NCBI GenBank assembly: GCA_937949945.1
Contig: CALFEQ010000080.1
Location: forward strand, 1-64,000
DNA length: 64,000 nt
Direction of reading: 5' to 3'
Source of the DNA: an uncultured Myxococcales bacterium
GTDB lineage: Bacteria; Myxococcota_A; Polyangia; Polyangiales; Polyangiaceae
Shown here: piece by piece, positions 53,373-61,575 of the stretch
How positions within the stretch are numbered: the stretch's first letter is position 1
How the letters are laid out: each line of letters begins with the position of its first letter
The notes under the pieces: generated by a model
What the model was told of the DNA's origin: nothing
What the model saw: only the letters and a program-made list of their open reading frames with translations
The model's database searches: none
Translations under genes and position numbers: made by a program

Positions 53373-54167
53373 TCACTCGACGACGCGAAACACCACGCGG
53401 TCGAAGCGAGCTCGGACCTCCCCTTCCCGGTCGGTGACGTTGGTGAAGTACGTCCCGAGCATGACGTCGAGCGTGTCACAGTCGTTGTCGGCGTCGTCGA
53501 GCTGGAGGTTCGCGACCTCCGTGTGGTCGAGCAGCATGCGGAGGGCCCGGGACTCCGACTCCACCTCCAGCGTCATGTGCACGGGCGTTCCGGGCTCCAG
53601 GGAGCCGACCCTCGGTTTCTTCTCCGGCACGTGCAGGAGGAGCCCAGCCGGCGCGACGGAGAGCCCCGTGAAGTAGCTGCACGTCTTCCCGAGGAGACCG
53701 AGCCCCGCCAGCACGGCGTAGTCGAGCTCGAACCGTTCGACGACGAGATCCACGTCGAGGACCACTCGTCGCAAGTCCTTCGGTGTATTCGAAGCATCGA
53801 ACACGCGAAACGCGAGGTAAGCGTTTCGCTCGCCCTTCCCGCGCCGGAGCCCGGCCGTGAGAGCGTCGCCCGCATCCGGAAGGAACGACGGCCCGCGCTC
53901 GAAGTACTGGTCCCCGGCGTCGGTCATCTCGTGCGCGCCGAAGGGCACCTTCGCGGTCTCGTCGTCGAAGTCCAGGCACAGCTTCACCGTCGGATCGTCC
54001 CTGCGAACCTGGTCGCAGTACGTTCCGGCGCCTGCCTCCGGCCCGCCGCCGGAGCTCGTCGCGCTCGCGTCGGCCGGGTCCCCGCTCGAGCCGCTGTCGT
54101 TCGTCGCGGCCCCGAAGGCCGTGCACGCCGACGACAGCAGGACGAGAGCGAAGAAAAAGCGCGGCAT
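53373..54167 (-). CDS. LamG-like lipoprotein, CTxFGAA family (copy 2)
   Basis: 264 residues. Short signal peptide with lipobox LSSAC (Cys15), then TAFGAA as in the paralogue at 45748 (TTYGAA). A Ser/Gly linker leads to a beta-sandwich starting VKLCLDFDDETA and ending ARFDRVVFRVVE. Between are strands such as RVVLDVDLVVERFELDYAVLAGLGLL and PVHMTLEVESESRALRMLLDHTEVANL. Probably surface exposed and ligand binding. The two paralogues share ends and layout more than sequence. Confidence 0.78.
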   Translation of the reverse strand: MPRFFFALVLLSSACTAFGAATNDSGSSGDPADASATSSGGGPEAGAGTYCDQVRRDDPTVKLCLDFDDETAKVPFGAHEMTDAGDQYFERGPSFLPDAGDALTAGLRRGKGERNAYLAFRVFDASNTPKDLRRVVLDVDLVVERFELDYAVLAGLGLLGKTCSYFTGLSVAPAGLLLHVPEKKPRVGSLEPGTPVHMTLEVESESRALRMLLDHTEVANLQLDDADNDCDTLDVMLGTYFTNVTDREGEVRARFDRVVFRVVE

Positions 54168-54212
54168 CCCCGGGAAGGATACCGCGCCACGGACGAGCTG
54201 AAAGCCGCCGGG

Positions 54213-55229
54213 TCAGTGCCCGTGCGGATCGGCGTGCGCTTGCGTGTCGTCGTCCTTCTTATCCTTCTTTTCCGCGCCGGCGTCGGCGGGCTTCTGGAAC
54301 TTCGAGACCTCGGCGAGCGCCCACTCCGCGTTCCAGGACGGGATGCTGTAGATGGTGTCCGAGCCTTCCTTCATCGCCCAGCGGTTCGAGCCCGTGGAGG
54401 TCTTGCCCACCTTCAGCACGAACTTGCCGGCGTTGTCCTTGAGCTGGATGGTGACGGTCGACTCCGGCGTGTCGAGACCGGTCTCCGCCAAGGTCTTGCC
54501 GTCGCCGAAGTCGTCGGCCGTGAGCGACTTGAACGAGCGGACCGCGTCCTTGACCTTCTCCTCGTCGAAGCGCGCGATGGGAGCGCCCTTCCAGGTGCCG
54601 CTCCACTTGTCCCCCTCCTTCGTGAAGGAGAGGACGCCGTCCTTCTTCGCGATCGTGAGGCCGTTCGCGTTCTGATCGTCGTACTTGAAGATCTCCGTGT
54701 CGCGGAAGCCCTTGACCTCACGCGTGTAGAGGTAGCTCGAGTAGCCGGACACCGTGTAGATGCCGGGCTTGCCCTCGACCATCACGATCTGACCGCGCGG
54801 GCCCGAGGCTCCGAACATGAGGTCGATCTTCTTGTCGCCGCCCTTGTACGCGACGACGTGGACCGCCTTCTCGGGGACGAGGTCGTAGTCCTTCTTCGAG
54901 TCCTCGGTGGCCTGGTCCGAGATGATCTCCTTCGGCTTGAGCTCTTTGAGGTTCTTGACGAGCTGATCGACGTTGGACTGGTTCGCCGGAGCCTGGACGG
55001 GCTTTACGACCTCCCACTTGTCGCCCTTCTTCTCGACGACGATCTCGTCCTTGTCGCCGTTCTTGATGCTGACCTTGTCGATCTCGTCGAGGTTCTTGAT
55101 CTCGGGGATCTCGGCGCTCCTCGTCGTCGACCTACCGACCTGGTCGTCCTTGTTCTTGGCCCAGTAGATCGCGCCACCGAGACCGACGAGGATGATGACG
55201 CCCGCGTACAGTTTGGTGCTCTGGCTCAT
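54213..55229 (-). CDS. DUF4340 protein of the Gld-type ABC operon
   Basis: 338 residues. N-terminal anchor helix (KLYAGVIILVGLGGAIYWA), then repeating beta units typical of DUF4340 (KVSIKNGDKDEIVVEKKGDKWEVVKPV, ADDFGDGKTLAETGLDTPESTVTIQLKD, RWAMKEGSDTIYSIPSWNAEWAL). A Lys/Asp/His-rich tail follows. DUF4340 proteins usually accompany GldG-like ABC components. Its ribosome site is provided by the heptamer array upstream: the last CTGAGGA copy puts GAGGA 6 nt before the ATG. Last gene of the four-gene operon. Confidence 0.88.
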   Translation of the reverse strand: MSQSTKLYAGVIILVGLGGAIYWAKNKDDQVGRSTTRSAEIPEIKNLDEIDKVSIKNGDKDEIVVEKKGDKWEVVKPVQAPANQSNVDQLVKNLKELKPKEIISDQATEDSKKDYDLVPEKAVHVVAYKGGDKKIDLMFGASGPRGQIVMVEGKPGIYTVSGYSSYLYTREVKGFRDTEIFKYDDQNANGLTIAKKDGVLSFTKEGDKWSGTWKGAPIARFDEEKVKDAVRSFKSLTADDFGDGKTLAETGLDTPESTVTIQLKDNAGKFVLKVGKTSTGSNRWAMKEGSDTIYSIPSWNAEWALAEVSKFQKPADAGAEKKDKKDDDTQAHADPHGH

Positions 55230-55234
55230 TCTCA

Positions 55235-55262
55235 GTCCTCAGTCCTCAGTCCTCAGTCCTCA
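55235..55262. repeat. Heptamer array, GTCCTCA x4 (TGAGGAC on the coding strand)
   Basis: Four perfect units directly before the DUF4340 ATG at 55229. On the coding strand each unit contains GAGGA, so the array looks like a run of four potential ribosome-binding sites, the last at optimal spacing. Confidence 0.95.
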
Positions 55263-55294
55263 GCGACTCCGCCTTCCGCCGGCCTCGGCTCGCA

Positions 55295-55333
55295 GGCTCC
55301 ATCTCTGGAGCCTTCCGCCCGGAGCCCGGAGCC
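55295..55333. repeat. Short inverted heptamers, GGCTCCA / TGGAGCC / CGGAGCC
   Basis: GGCTCCA and TGGAGCC face each other across 4 bp (55295-55312), a perfect 7-bp hairpin. Two CGGAGCC units follow at 55320-55333. They lie between the GldG-like stop and the DUF4340 start. Confidence 0.8.
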
Positions 55334-55342
55334 TCTCCAGGG

Positions 55343-57199
55343 TCACGCCTCGAGCAGGCTCGCGGCGATGTTCCGGCGGCGGCCCTCGCGCATGCGCCAG
55401 AGGACCACGCCGAGGCCGATGAAGAGCGCCGGGATGCCGAGGGTCATCGTGCCCTCGATCCAGTACTGCTTCCGCTTGCGCTCCTTGCGGATGCGATCCT
55501 CCTCCTTCTTGAGCTGCTCCTCCGTCATCTCCTCGCCCACCTTCGGCTTCACGACGTCGCCGTAGGCGAGGTTCGGCTCCTGGAGGATCTTGGCCGACGA
55601 GGCGAGCAGGTCGACGTCACCCGTCATCCAGTCGAGGAGGTTCTTCGTCTGGAGGATGAACGTCGTACCGATCATCTGCACGTACGGCCCGGCGATCGCC
55701 ATGAGGAACTCGTCGCCGCCGCCGTTCGGGAGCATCATGGCCATCTGACCGAAGTCCGGCCCCTGACCGGAGCGGACGAACGGGTTGGCGAAGAACTGCG
55801 CCGACGAGAGCACGAGGACGCGCGCGGGCGCGCTCGACTCCATCGGCCTCTCGACGCCCATCGTGTCGCCCTCGGGGAACGCCGTCTTCAGGCGGCCCTC
55901 GGCGGTCGCCGCGACCGCGTACTGCTGGAAGTTGCCCTTCGGACGCCACTGGCGCGCGGGCCGGAGATCCACCGTGTCGCCGGTCTCGACGATCGCCGCC
56001 GGCGTCGAGCGCGCGATGATGCGCAGCTTGTCACCGAGCTGCGGCTGCTTCTCCGGCTTGAGCGTGAGCGACGAGGCGAACGGGAACGACGCCTGCGGGA
56101 TGCGGAAGAACGCTGCGAAGCTCGTGTCGAGCAGCGTCTCGTCGCCCGTGAAGCGAGCATCCTCGCGCACGTCGAGGATCTGCGGGAAGATCATCGTACG
56201 CGGGCCGGTGAGCGTCTCGACGCGGACGCGGAACGGACGCCCGAACTCGAGCACCACGTCCTTGTTCATCCCGATGCCGTAGCCCTCGAGGAGCTTCTCG
56301 AGGCCCCACGTGTTCAGCGTGGCGCTCATCGTCGGATCGCCCGCCTTCACGTTCACCGCGCTCGCGAGCACCGCGAGGCTCTTGCCGCGCATGACGAACT
56401 GGTCGATGCGCCGGAGCTCCTTCTCCGTGAGCTCCTTGCCCGGCTGCGTGATGAGAAGGCCGTCGAGGCTCTCGTCGATCTCGGCGTCGCCGTTCTTCAG
56501 ATCGACTTCCTTGATCTCGTAGAACGGGAAGTACTGCGTGATGATGCCCTGGATCGACGGGCCCTGCCCGCGAGCGCCCGGGACGAGGTTCGCCTCCGTG
56601 AGCTTCAGCTCGTCGTGCCCGGTGAGGACGCCGATCTTGTGCTTGGTGTTGTCACCCGCGTCCTTGAGCTCGCGGATCTTGTTCGTGATCCAGAACTCGA
56701 GACCGGTGTTGTAGTCGGGCGACAGCACCGGGATCTTGTCGCGCTGGGTCTTGTAGGTGAAGACGAGGCCCATGTAGCCCTGGGCCACCTCCGCCCTGTC
56801 CTCGGTGTCCGATCCCTCGATCCGCTGGAGCTTCTGGAGCCCGGCCTCCTCGGCCCTCTTTCGCTCCTCCTCCGTCTTCGGCTCGATGATCGTGTAATCG
56901 AACTTGCCGCGCCCGGCGTCCTTGTACTGCTGAAGAAGGTCGCGCAGATCGCGGACGAACGCGTCGAGCTTCGGGAGGCCGCGCGTGACGTAGGCCTCGA
57001 CGTAGATCTTCTCGCCGTCCTTGATCGAGCGGATGAGGCGGCCGCTGCCTTCCGACAGCGTGTACTTCTCCGCCTTCGTCATGTCCTTCCGCCAGTACAT
57101 GAAGTAGCTGAGCGTGTTCACCGCCACGACGATTGCCGCGATGATGAACAGGAGCGCGCCCGACTCGGTGGCGGCCTTCTTCTTCCGTTCCATGGCCAT
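55343..57199 (-). CDS. GldG-like ABC transporter auxiliary component
   Basis: 618 residues. N-terminal helix (ALLFIIAAIVVAVNTLSYFMYW), a long extracytoplasmic region and a C-terminal helix (YWIEGTMTLGIPALFIGLGVVLWRMREGRRRN). Visible family pattern: KYTLSEGSGRLIRSIKDGEKIYVEAYVTRGLP, HKIGVLTGHDELKL, LDGLLITQPGKELTEKELRRIDQFVMRGKSLAVLA and a C-terminal NLLDWMTGD. GldG-type subunits are part of ABC systems tied to gliding or secretion in Bacteroidetes and to unknown transport elsewhere. ATPase, permease and DUF4340 genes adjoin it. Confidence 0.9.
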   Translation of the reverse strand: MAMERKKKAATESGALLFIIAAIVVAVNTLSYFMYWRKDMTKAEKYTLSEGSGRLIRSIKDGEKIYVEAYVTRGLPKLDAFVRDLRDLLQQYKDAGRGKFDYTIIEPKTEEERKRAEEAGLQKLQRIEGSDTEDRAEVAQGYMGLVFTYKTQRDKIPVLSPDYNTGLEFWITNKIRELKDAGDNTKHKIGVLTGHDELKLTEANLVPGARGQGPSIQGIITQYFPFYEIKEVDLKNGDAEIDESLDGLLITQPGKELTEKELRRIDQFVMRGKSLAVLASAVNVKAGDPTMSATLNTWGLEKLLEGYGIGMNKDVVLEFGRPFRVRVETLTGPRTMIFPQILDVREDARFTGDETLLDTSFAAFFRIPQASFPFASSLTLKPEKQPQLGDKLRIIARSTPAAIVETGDTVDLRPARQWRPKGNFQQYAVAATAEGRLKTAFPEGDTMGVERPMESSAPARVLVLSSAQFFANPFVRSGQGPDFGQMAMMLPNGGGDEFLMAIAGPYVQMIGTTFILQTKNLLDWMTGDVDLLASSAKILQEPNLAYGDVVKPKVGEEMTEEQLKKEEDRIRKERKRKQYWIEGTMTLGIPALFIGLGVVLWRMREGRRRNIAASLLEA

Positions 57200-57219
57200 G
57201 GTGGCTGTCTCTCTTCTAC

Positions 57220-57240
57220 TGGAGCCTGGAGCCTGGAGCC
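57220..57240. repeat. Heptamer array, TGGAGCC x3
   Basis: Three perfect TGGAGCC units in the 45-bp gap between the permease stop (57245) and the GldG-like ATG (57199). It is an example of an array inside an operon. Confidence 0.95.
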
Positions 57241-57244
57241 CCCA

Positions 57245-58213
57245 TCAGGTCCACTTCCTGCGCTCGAGGGCGTGGAAGGCGACGCACAGGCAGAGCACCG
57301 CAATCGAGATGAAGTAGACGAGCGCTCGCGAGTCGAGCAGACCGCGCGAGAAGGGCTCGAAGCGCGACTGGAGGCTGATGAACGCGACCGCGTCACCGAG
57401 CCAGCCCTGGAGGGACTCGACCGCCGACACGTTTCCGATCGCGTAGAGCAGCGTCAGCGTCAGCATCGTCGCGAAGAACGAGAGGATCTGGCTCTCGGTG
57501 AACGCGGAGTACATGAGGCCGACCGCCGTGCCCGCTGCGGACAAGCAGAAGAGCCCGAGCATGCCGACCCAGAACGCGCCCCAATCGAGCTCGCCCAGGC
57601 GCCACGGCCACTTGAACATCGCGACCGGGTAGAGCACGACGAGCGCGAGCTGGACGCTCACGATCGCGAGCGCGGCGAAGTACTTGCCGAGGATGACCTC
57701 GCTGTCCTTCACCGGCATCGTGATGAGCAGCTCGATCGTGCCGACGCGCTTCTCGTCGGAGAGCGTGCGCATCGTGAAGAGCGGGATGACGAGAGCGCAC
57801 AGCGCGAACGGCAAGAAGTCGAACATGCGCTGCATCGTCACGCGGTCGACCTGCCAGAACCCGCCCTTGTACATGTAGAAGTACAGGCCGAGGCCGATCA
57901 TGCTGGCCGAGATGACGATGTACGTGATCGGCGAGTTGAAGTAGGCGGCGAGCTCGCGACGCGTGATCGTCCACACCATCCGCGCCGAGCCGGGTCGATC
58001 GAGGGCGACCTTCTCCTTCGCCATCGTGTCGACCATCGACATCGGCCGAGTGGCCGCGTCGTCGCTGACGTCGTCGTCCGAGTCGTCGGAGTCGGAGTCC
58101 GAGTCGGAGTCGGCCTCGTCGCCGTCCTCCTCCTCTTCCTCGTCACGCTCCTCGGCCTCTTCCGCAACGCGGGACTTCTTCTTCGCGTCCTTCTCGATGG
58201 TCTCGCTGCTCAT
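57245..58213 (-). CDS. ABC transporter permease (GldF-like) with acidic N-terminal tail
   Basis: 322 residues. The first 55 residues are extremely acidic (runs of EEEEED and DSDSDSDSDD). An ABC2-type permease of six helices follows (AYFNSPITYIVISASMIGLGLYFYM, FLPFALCALVIPLFTM, QLALVVLYPVAMF, WVGMLGLFCLSAAGTAVGLM, ILSFFATMLTLTLLYAI, VYFISIAVLCLCVAF), with the family stretch RTLSDEKRVGTIELLITMPVKDSEVILGKY. The ATG overlaps the ATPase stop by 4 bp. The acidic tail is cytoplasmic and mirrors one on the ATPase. Confidence 0.92.
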   Translation of the reverse strand: MSSETIEKDAKKKSRVAEEAEERDEEEEEDGDEADSDSDSDSDDSDDDVSDDAATRPMSMVDTMAKEKVALDRPGSARMVWTITRRELAAYFNSPITYIVISASMIGLGLYFYMYKGGFWQVDRVTMQRMFDFLPFALCALVIPLFTMRTLSDEKRVGTIELLITMPVKDSEVILGKYFAALAIVSVQLALVVLYPVAMFKWPWRLGELDWGAFWVGMLGLFCLSAAGTAVGLMYSAFTESQILSFFATMLTLTLLYAIGNVSAVESLQGWLGDAVAFISLQSRFEPFSRGLLDSRALVYFISIAVLCLCVAFHALERRKWT

Positions 58214-59349
58214 CGCTCGTTCCTCTCGTCGTCACCATCGTCGTCGTCGGAGTCCGAGTCGTCGTCCGACTCTTCCTCGTCGTCCTCGTCCTCCTCGTCC
58301 TCGTCGTAGTGGTCCGCGTCGCGGTCGTCCTCTTTGACGGGGCCGAGCTGCCGGTTGCGTCGCGCGTCGCCGATCGTGAGCTGACGGAAGACGTCTTCGA
58401 GGGTCTGCGTGTCGCGATGAAGCTCGAGGAGCACCCACCCCTTGTCCGCGACGAGGCGGAAAATCTCCGGCCGGAGGTCGATTCCGTCCTCGCCGGCGAG
58501 CTCGTACGAGTGGGCGCGCTCGTCCGTGGGCAGCTCGACCACCTTGGTCACCCCCGGGAGCTTCGAGAGCGCATCCTCGACCTCGCTCTGCCGCGGGAGC
58601 GGGCCCTTGCCGCGGTACGGTGCGTCGCCCGCGGACTCCTGGACGGACACGATGTAACGGACGCGACCGCTCTTCGCACGGATCTCGTCGAGCGGACCGT
58701 CCGCGACCACGCGACCGCGCGAGACGATGATCGCACGGGCGCACGCGGCCTCGACCTCCTTCAGGTTGTGGGTCGAGAGGAGGACCGTCCGGTCCTTGCC
58801 GATCTGCTTCAGGTAGTTGAGGAACTCGCTGCGCTCGTTCGGGTCGAGGTCGCTCGTCGGCTCGTCGAGGATGAGGATCGGCGGGTCGTGGATGAGCGCC
58901 TGCGCCAGACCGACGCGCTGCCGATAGCCGTGCGACAGATGACGGATCTCCTTCGACAGCGACTGCGCGAGGCCGCAGATCTCGATGACCTGTCGCGCCC
59001 TCTTCTTGAACGTCACCGGATCGAGGTTGCGGACGCGCGCCGCGAACTCGAGGTACTCGTAGACGGTCATCTCGAGGTAGAGCGGCGCACGCTGCGGCAA
59101 GTATCCGATGCTCGCCCGCACCGCGAGCGTGTCGTCGAACACGTCGTGACCGCGGACCTTCGCCGTCCCGCTCGTGGGCGAGATGAAGCAGGTCAAGATC
59201 CGCATCGTGGTGGACTTGCCAGCGCCGTTCGGACCGAGGAAGCCGACGACCTCCCCCTTTGCGACCTCGAAGCTGACGTCGTCGAGGGCCTTGAACGAGC
59301 CGTATCGCTTCGTCAGGCCACTCGCGTAGATCATCACGTCGGTGGACAT
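58210..59349 (-). CDS. ABC transporter ATP-binding protein (GldA-like) with acidic C-terminal tail
   Basis: 379 residues from MSTDVMIY, with GGAGG 4 nt upstream. Walker A FLGPNGAGKST, signature LSHGYRQRVGLAQAL, Walker B ILILDEPTSDLDP and switch STHNL. The region after about 230 carries the regulatory domain seen in ABC-2 exporters. The last 40 residues are almost purely acidic (DEDEEDEDDEEESDDDSDSDDDD) and end in ERNER. It powers the permease and GldG/DUF4340 complex. First gene of the operon. Confidence 0.93.
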   Translation of the reverse strand: MSTDVMIYASGLTKRYGSFKALDDVSFEVAKGEVVGFLGPNGAGKSTTMRILTCFISPTSGTAKVRGHDVFDDTLAVRASIGYLPQRAPLYLEMTVYEYLEFAARVRNLDPVTFKKRARQVIEICGLAQSLSKEIRHLSHGYRQRVGLAQALIHDPPILILDEPTSDLDPNERSEFLNYLKQIGKDRTVLLSTHNLKEVEAACARAIIVSRGRVVADGPLDEIRAKSGRVRYIVSVQESAGDAPYRGKGPLPRQSEVEDALSKLPGVTKVVELPTDERAHSYELAGEDGIDLRPEIFRLVADKGWVLLELHRDTQTLEDVFRQLTIGDARRNRQLGPVKEDDRDADHYDEDEEDEDDEEESDDDSDSDDDDGDDERNER

Positions 59350-59648
59350 CCATCCTCCGTCGCCCGTCCCCTCCCCCGAAGGAGGCGAACTGGGGCGCAC
59401 ATGTCGAAGAGAAGGGGCGGTCGAAAACAGACCCCGCCCGCGCGCGGAACGAGCTTGTTAGCGGATTTCTTCCCCGGACCCAACAGCCCCGTCGTTCCGG
59501 CGGCAACACCAAGCCCCGCGCCGCCGAAATCGAAGCGCAGGCCAAAACCTCCACGAAAGGCAGAACTTTCGCGCGGGCGCATCCTAATCGCGGGTGCCGA
59601 TCTGTCAACGGGTGGGGATCATGCCGTTTTCGGCCGCTCGGCGACCCA

Positions 59649-59669
59649 CGGCGGGCCTTCGGCCCGCCG
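59649..59669. other. Perfect hairpin CGGCGGGCC-TTC-GGCCCGCCG
   Basis: Nine-base arms with a 3-nt loop, directly next to the heptamer array at 59671. No T-run on either side. It could end transcription weakly or protect an RNA end. Confidence 0.7.
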
Positions 59670-59670
59670 A

Positions 59671-59698
59671 GTCCTCAGACCTCAGACCTCGGTCCTCA
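59671..59698. repeat. Heptamer array, G(T/A)CCTC(A/G) x4
   Basis: Units GTCCTCA, GACCTCA, GACCTCG, GTCCTCA. It is inverted relative to the array at 59917-59944. Confidence 0.92.
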
Positions 59699-59916
59699 GC
59701 GAATGAGACCCGACACGTCATCGCTGCGTCGGATGAGTCCAGGCCCTCGATCGTCGCCTTTTCGGCCAACAGCGTCATCCCCACGCACACGCATGCCCGA
59801 GGGCCACCGACCGTTTCAGCTCATTCGCCGAGTCTGCGGGCGATTTCGCTGAGATCGAAGATCGGAGGGCGAGCAGAGAGTCCTCAGCGGTCCAGGACCT
59901 CTGCAGGCACCACCGC

Positions 59917-59944
59917 TGAGGACTGAGGACTGAGGACTGAGGAC
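59917..59944. repeat. Heptamer array, TGAGGAC x4
   Basis: Four perfect TGAGGAC units. An 11-bp inverted repeat (GTCCTCAGCGG at 59880, CCGCTGAGGAC at 59913) pairs its first unit with a lone upstream GTCCTCA. Confidence 0.95.
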
Positions 59945-60019
59945 TCCTCTGTCAGGAGCCCTCAGCGACGAACGACCTCCGCCGCCGTCGAAGACCGCGC
60001 TGACAGCGACGAGCGCCCG

Positions 60020-61159
60020 TCAGGCTTGCCCCCTCGTCGCCCCGCCCAGCTGCACCGCCGGCGAGCTCGACGACGAGGTCGCCGGCGACGGCGCCGGAAT
60101 GTCGACGTCGTACGGCGGATCGTCCGGGAACGCCTTGAGCTCCTCGCTCACGTGGCGGACGTACTGCTGCTTGATGTGGAAGGGCAAGAATGCGGCTTTG
60201 AAGCCCGAGAGGACGATCTGCTTGAGGTCGCCGAGGCTGAAGCCCATCTCCTTGTGACAGAGCCAGAGCTCCTTCGACACGGTCGTGTCCGTGACGAGCC
60301 GGTTGTCCGTGTTCACCGTCACGCGGAGGCCGAGGTTCTTGTACAGCTTGATCGGGTGGCTCGCGAGGTCGCGGATGGCGCCCGTCTGGACGTTCGAGGA
60401 CGGACAGCACTCGAGCGCGATCCGGTGATCGTTGACGTAGTGGAGGAGATCGCCGTCCTCGCGCAGCCGGCAGCCGTGGCCGATGCGGTGCGCGCCGCAG
60501 ACGTGGATCGCCTGGTGGATCGACTCGGGGCCGTACGCCTCGCCCGCGTGGATCGTCACGTTGATGTTGTTGTCGCGAACGAGCTGGAACGCCGCGCGGT
60601 GATGCTTCGCCGGGTGATCGTACTCGGCTCCGGCGAGATCGAATCCGACGACGCCGCGATTCTTGTACGCGACGGCGAGCTCCGCCATCTCGAGCGAGCT
60701 CTCCGGCGAGACGTTGCGGATGCCGCAGATGATGACGTTCGACTCGATGCCGTACTTGTCCTGGGCCGCGCGCAGGCCTTCGAGCACCGCCTCCACGACC
60801 GTCGTGAGCTTCAGCCCGCGCCGCGTGTGGAGCATCGGCGAGTAGCGCACTTCCATGTAGCGCACGTTCTCGCGCGCTGCGTCCTCCGCGAGCTCGAAGG
60901 CGGCACGCGTCAGCGACTCGGCCGTCTGCAGGACGCGGAGCGTGACGTCGAACGCCTTCAGGTACTCGACGAGCGAGCCGCAGTTCTGACCGAGGTTCAT
61001 CGCCTTGCGCAGGCCGTCCTCGTCGTGTGCCGGCAGCTCGATGCGACCCTTCTCTGCGAGGTCCAGGATCGTCGACAGCCTCAGCGATCCGTCCAGGTGG
61101 ACATGGAGATCCGTCTTCGGAAGCTTCTCTATGACCTCGAGGGGGATCGTGTTCGGCAT
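60020..61159 (-). CDS. add: Adenosine deaminase
   Basis: 379 residues from MPNTIPL. Zinc ligands and active-site motifs are all present: TDLHVHLDGSLR (His19, His21), VTIHAGEAYGPESI, HRIGHGCRL, ECCPSSNVQTG and VNTDNRLVTDTTVSKEL. It converts adenosine or deoxyadenosine to inosine in purine salvage. The C-terminal 30 residues are a Pro/Ser-rich extension (IPAPSPATSSSSSPA) of no obvious function. No neighbouring purine genes. Confidence 0.95.
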   Translation of the reverse strand: MPNTIPLEVIEKLPKTDLHVHLDGSLRLSTILDLAEKGRIELPAHDEDGLRKAMNLGQNCGSLVEYLKAFDVTLRVLQTAESLTRAAFELAEDAARENVRYMEVRYSPMLHTRRGLKLTTVVEAVLEGLRAAQDKYGIESNVIICGIRNVSPESSLEMAELAVAYKNRGVVGFDLAGAEYDHPAKHHRAAFQLVRDNNINVTIHAGEAYGPESIHQAIHVCGAHRIGHGCRLREDGDLLHYVNDHRIALECCPSSNVQTGAIRDLASHPIKLYKNLGLRVTVNTDNRLVTDTTVSKELWLCHKEMGFSLGDLKQIVLSGFKAAFLPFHIKQQYVRHVSEELKAFPDDPPYDVDIPAPSPATSSSSSPAVQLGGATRGQA

Positions 61160-61575
61160 GCCCGTTCCTATCACGAGTCGCAAGCCGTCGGAACCCCACT
61201 GGCTCGCGCCGTCGCGAGCCAGCGCCACGCAGCCCGCCCGCGGTCCTCGAGCCGGGCGCGCCCCACGCGAGCATCCGCAACGAGATACTCCGCACGACCA
61301 CCGAGGCGGCTCGCGAGCTCGACGGCTCGCCTGCCGCCCGCATCGGATAGCAACTCCGAGACGACACCACGCCGCTCTGGCGAGCGACCGCGGTCGCGAA
61401 GAGGAGACGAGCTCCCTCGCGAGCCTTACGGTTGCTCGGAGCGAGTCAGCGCCGAGACGCGAGGAGGCGGGACCGGAGAGAACGATCGGGCAAACGCGTT
61501 CAGTGCCGTGCGGCCGCGGCGGCGTCGTGGCCTGGGGCAGTGTCGTCTTGCACGGACTCTGCAGTAGTCCGCGGA
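61160..61575. other. Intergenic region between divergent add and lysozyme-like genes
   Basis: About 415 bp separating two divergent genes. It should hold both promoters; no convincing -35/-10 pair, repeat array or small gene is visible. Reading frames through it have a poor composition. Confidence 0.4.

Larger units (their letters stand above)
59350..60019. other. Repeat-bearing intergenic region upstream of the ABC operon
   Basis: About 670 bp between the divergent-looking ABC start and the adenosine deaminase stop. An open frame from ATG 59401 is rejected because of poor codon bias. The region holds a 9-bp hairpin (59649-59669) and two heptamer arrays. It must contain the ABC operon promoter, but no clear -35/-10 pair was found. 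Base composition is slightly less GC-rich near 59440-59560. Confidence 0.6.

Noticed and set aside
59649..59669. Hairpin as an intrinsic terminator
   Set aside because: No U-tract on either side, so it is listed only as a hairpin.
59401..59706. 101-codon frame before the ABC operon, basic and Pro-rich
   Set aside because: Codon bias is far weaker than in real genes here and the frame runs into a heptamer array; it is probably the ABC promoter region.
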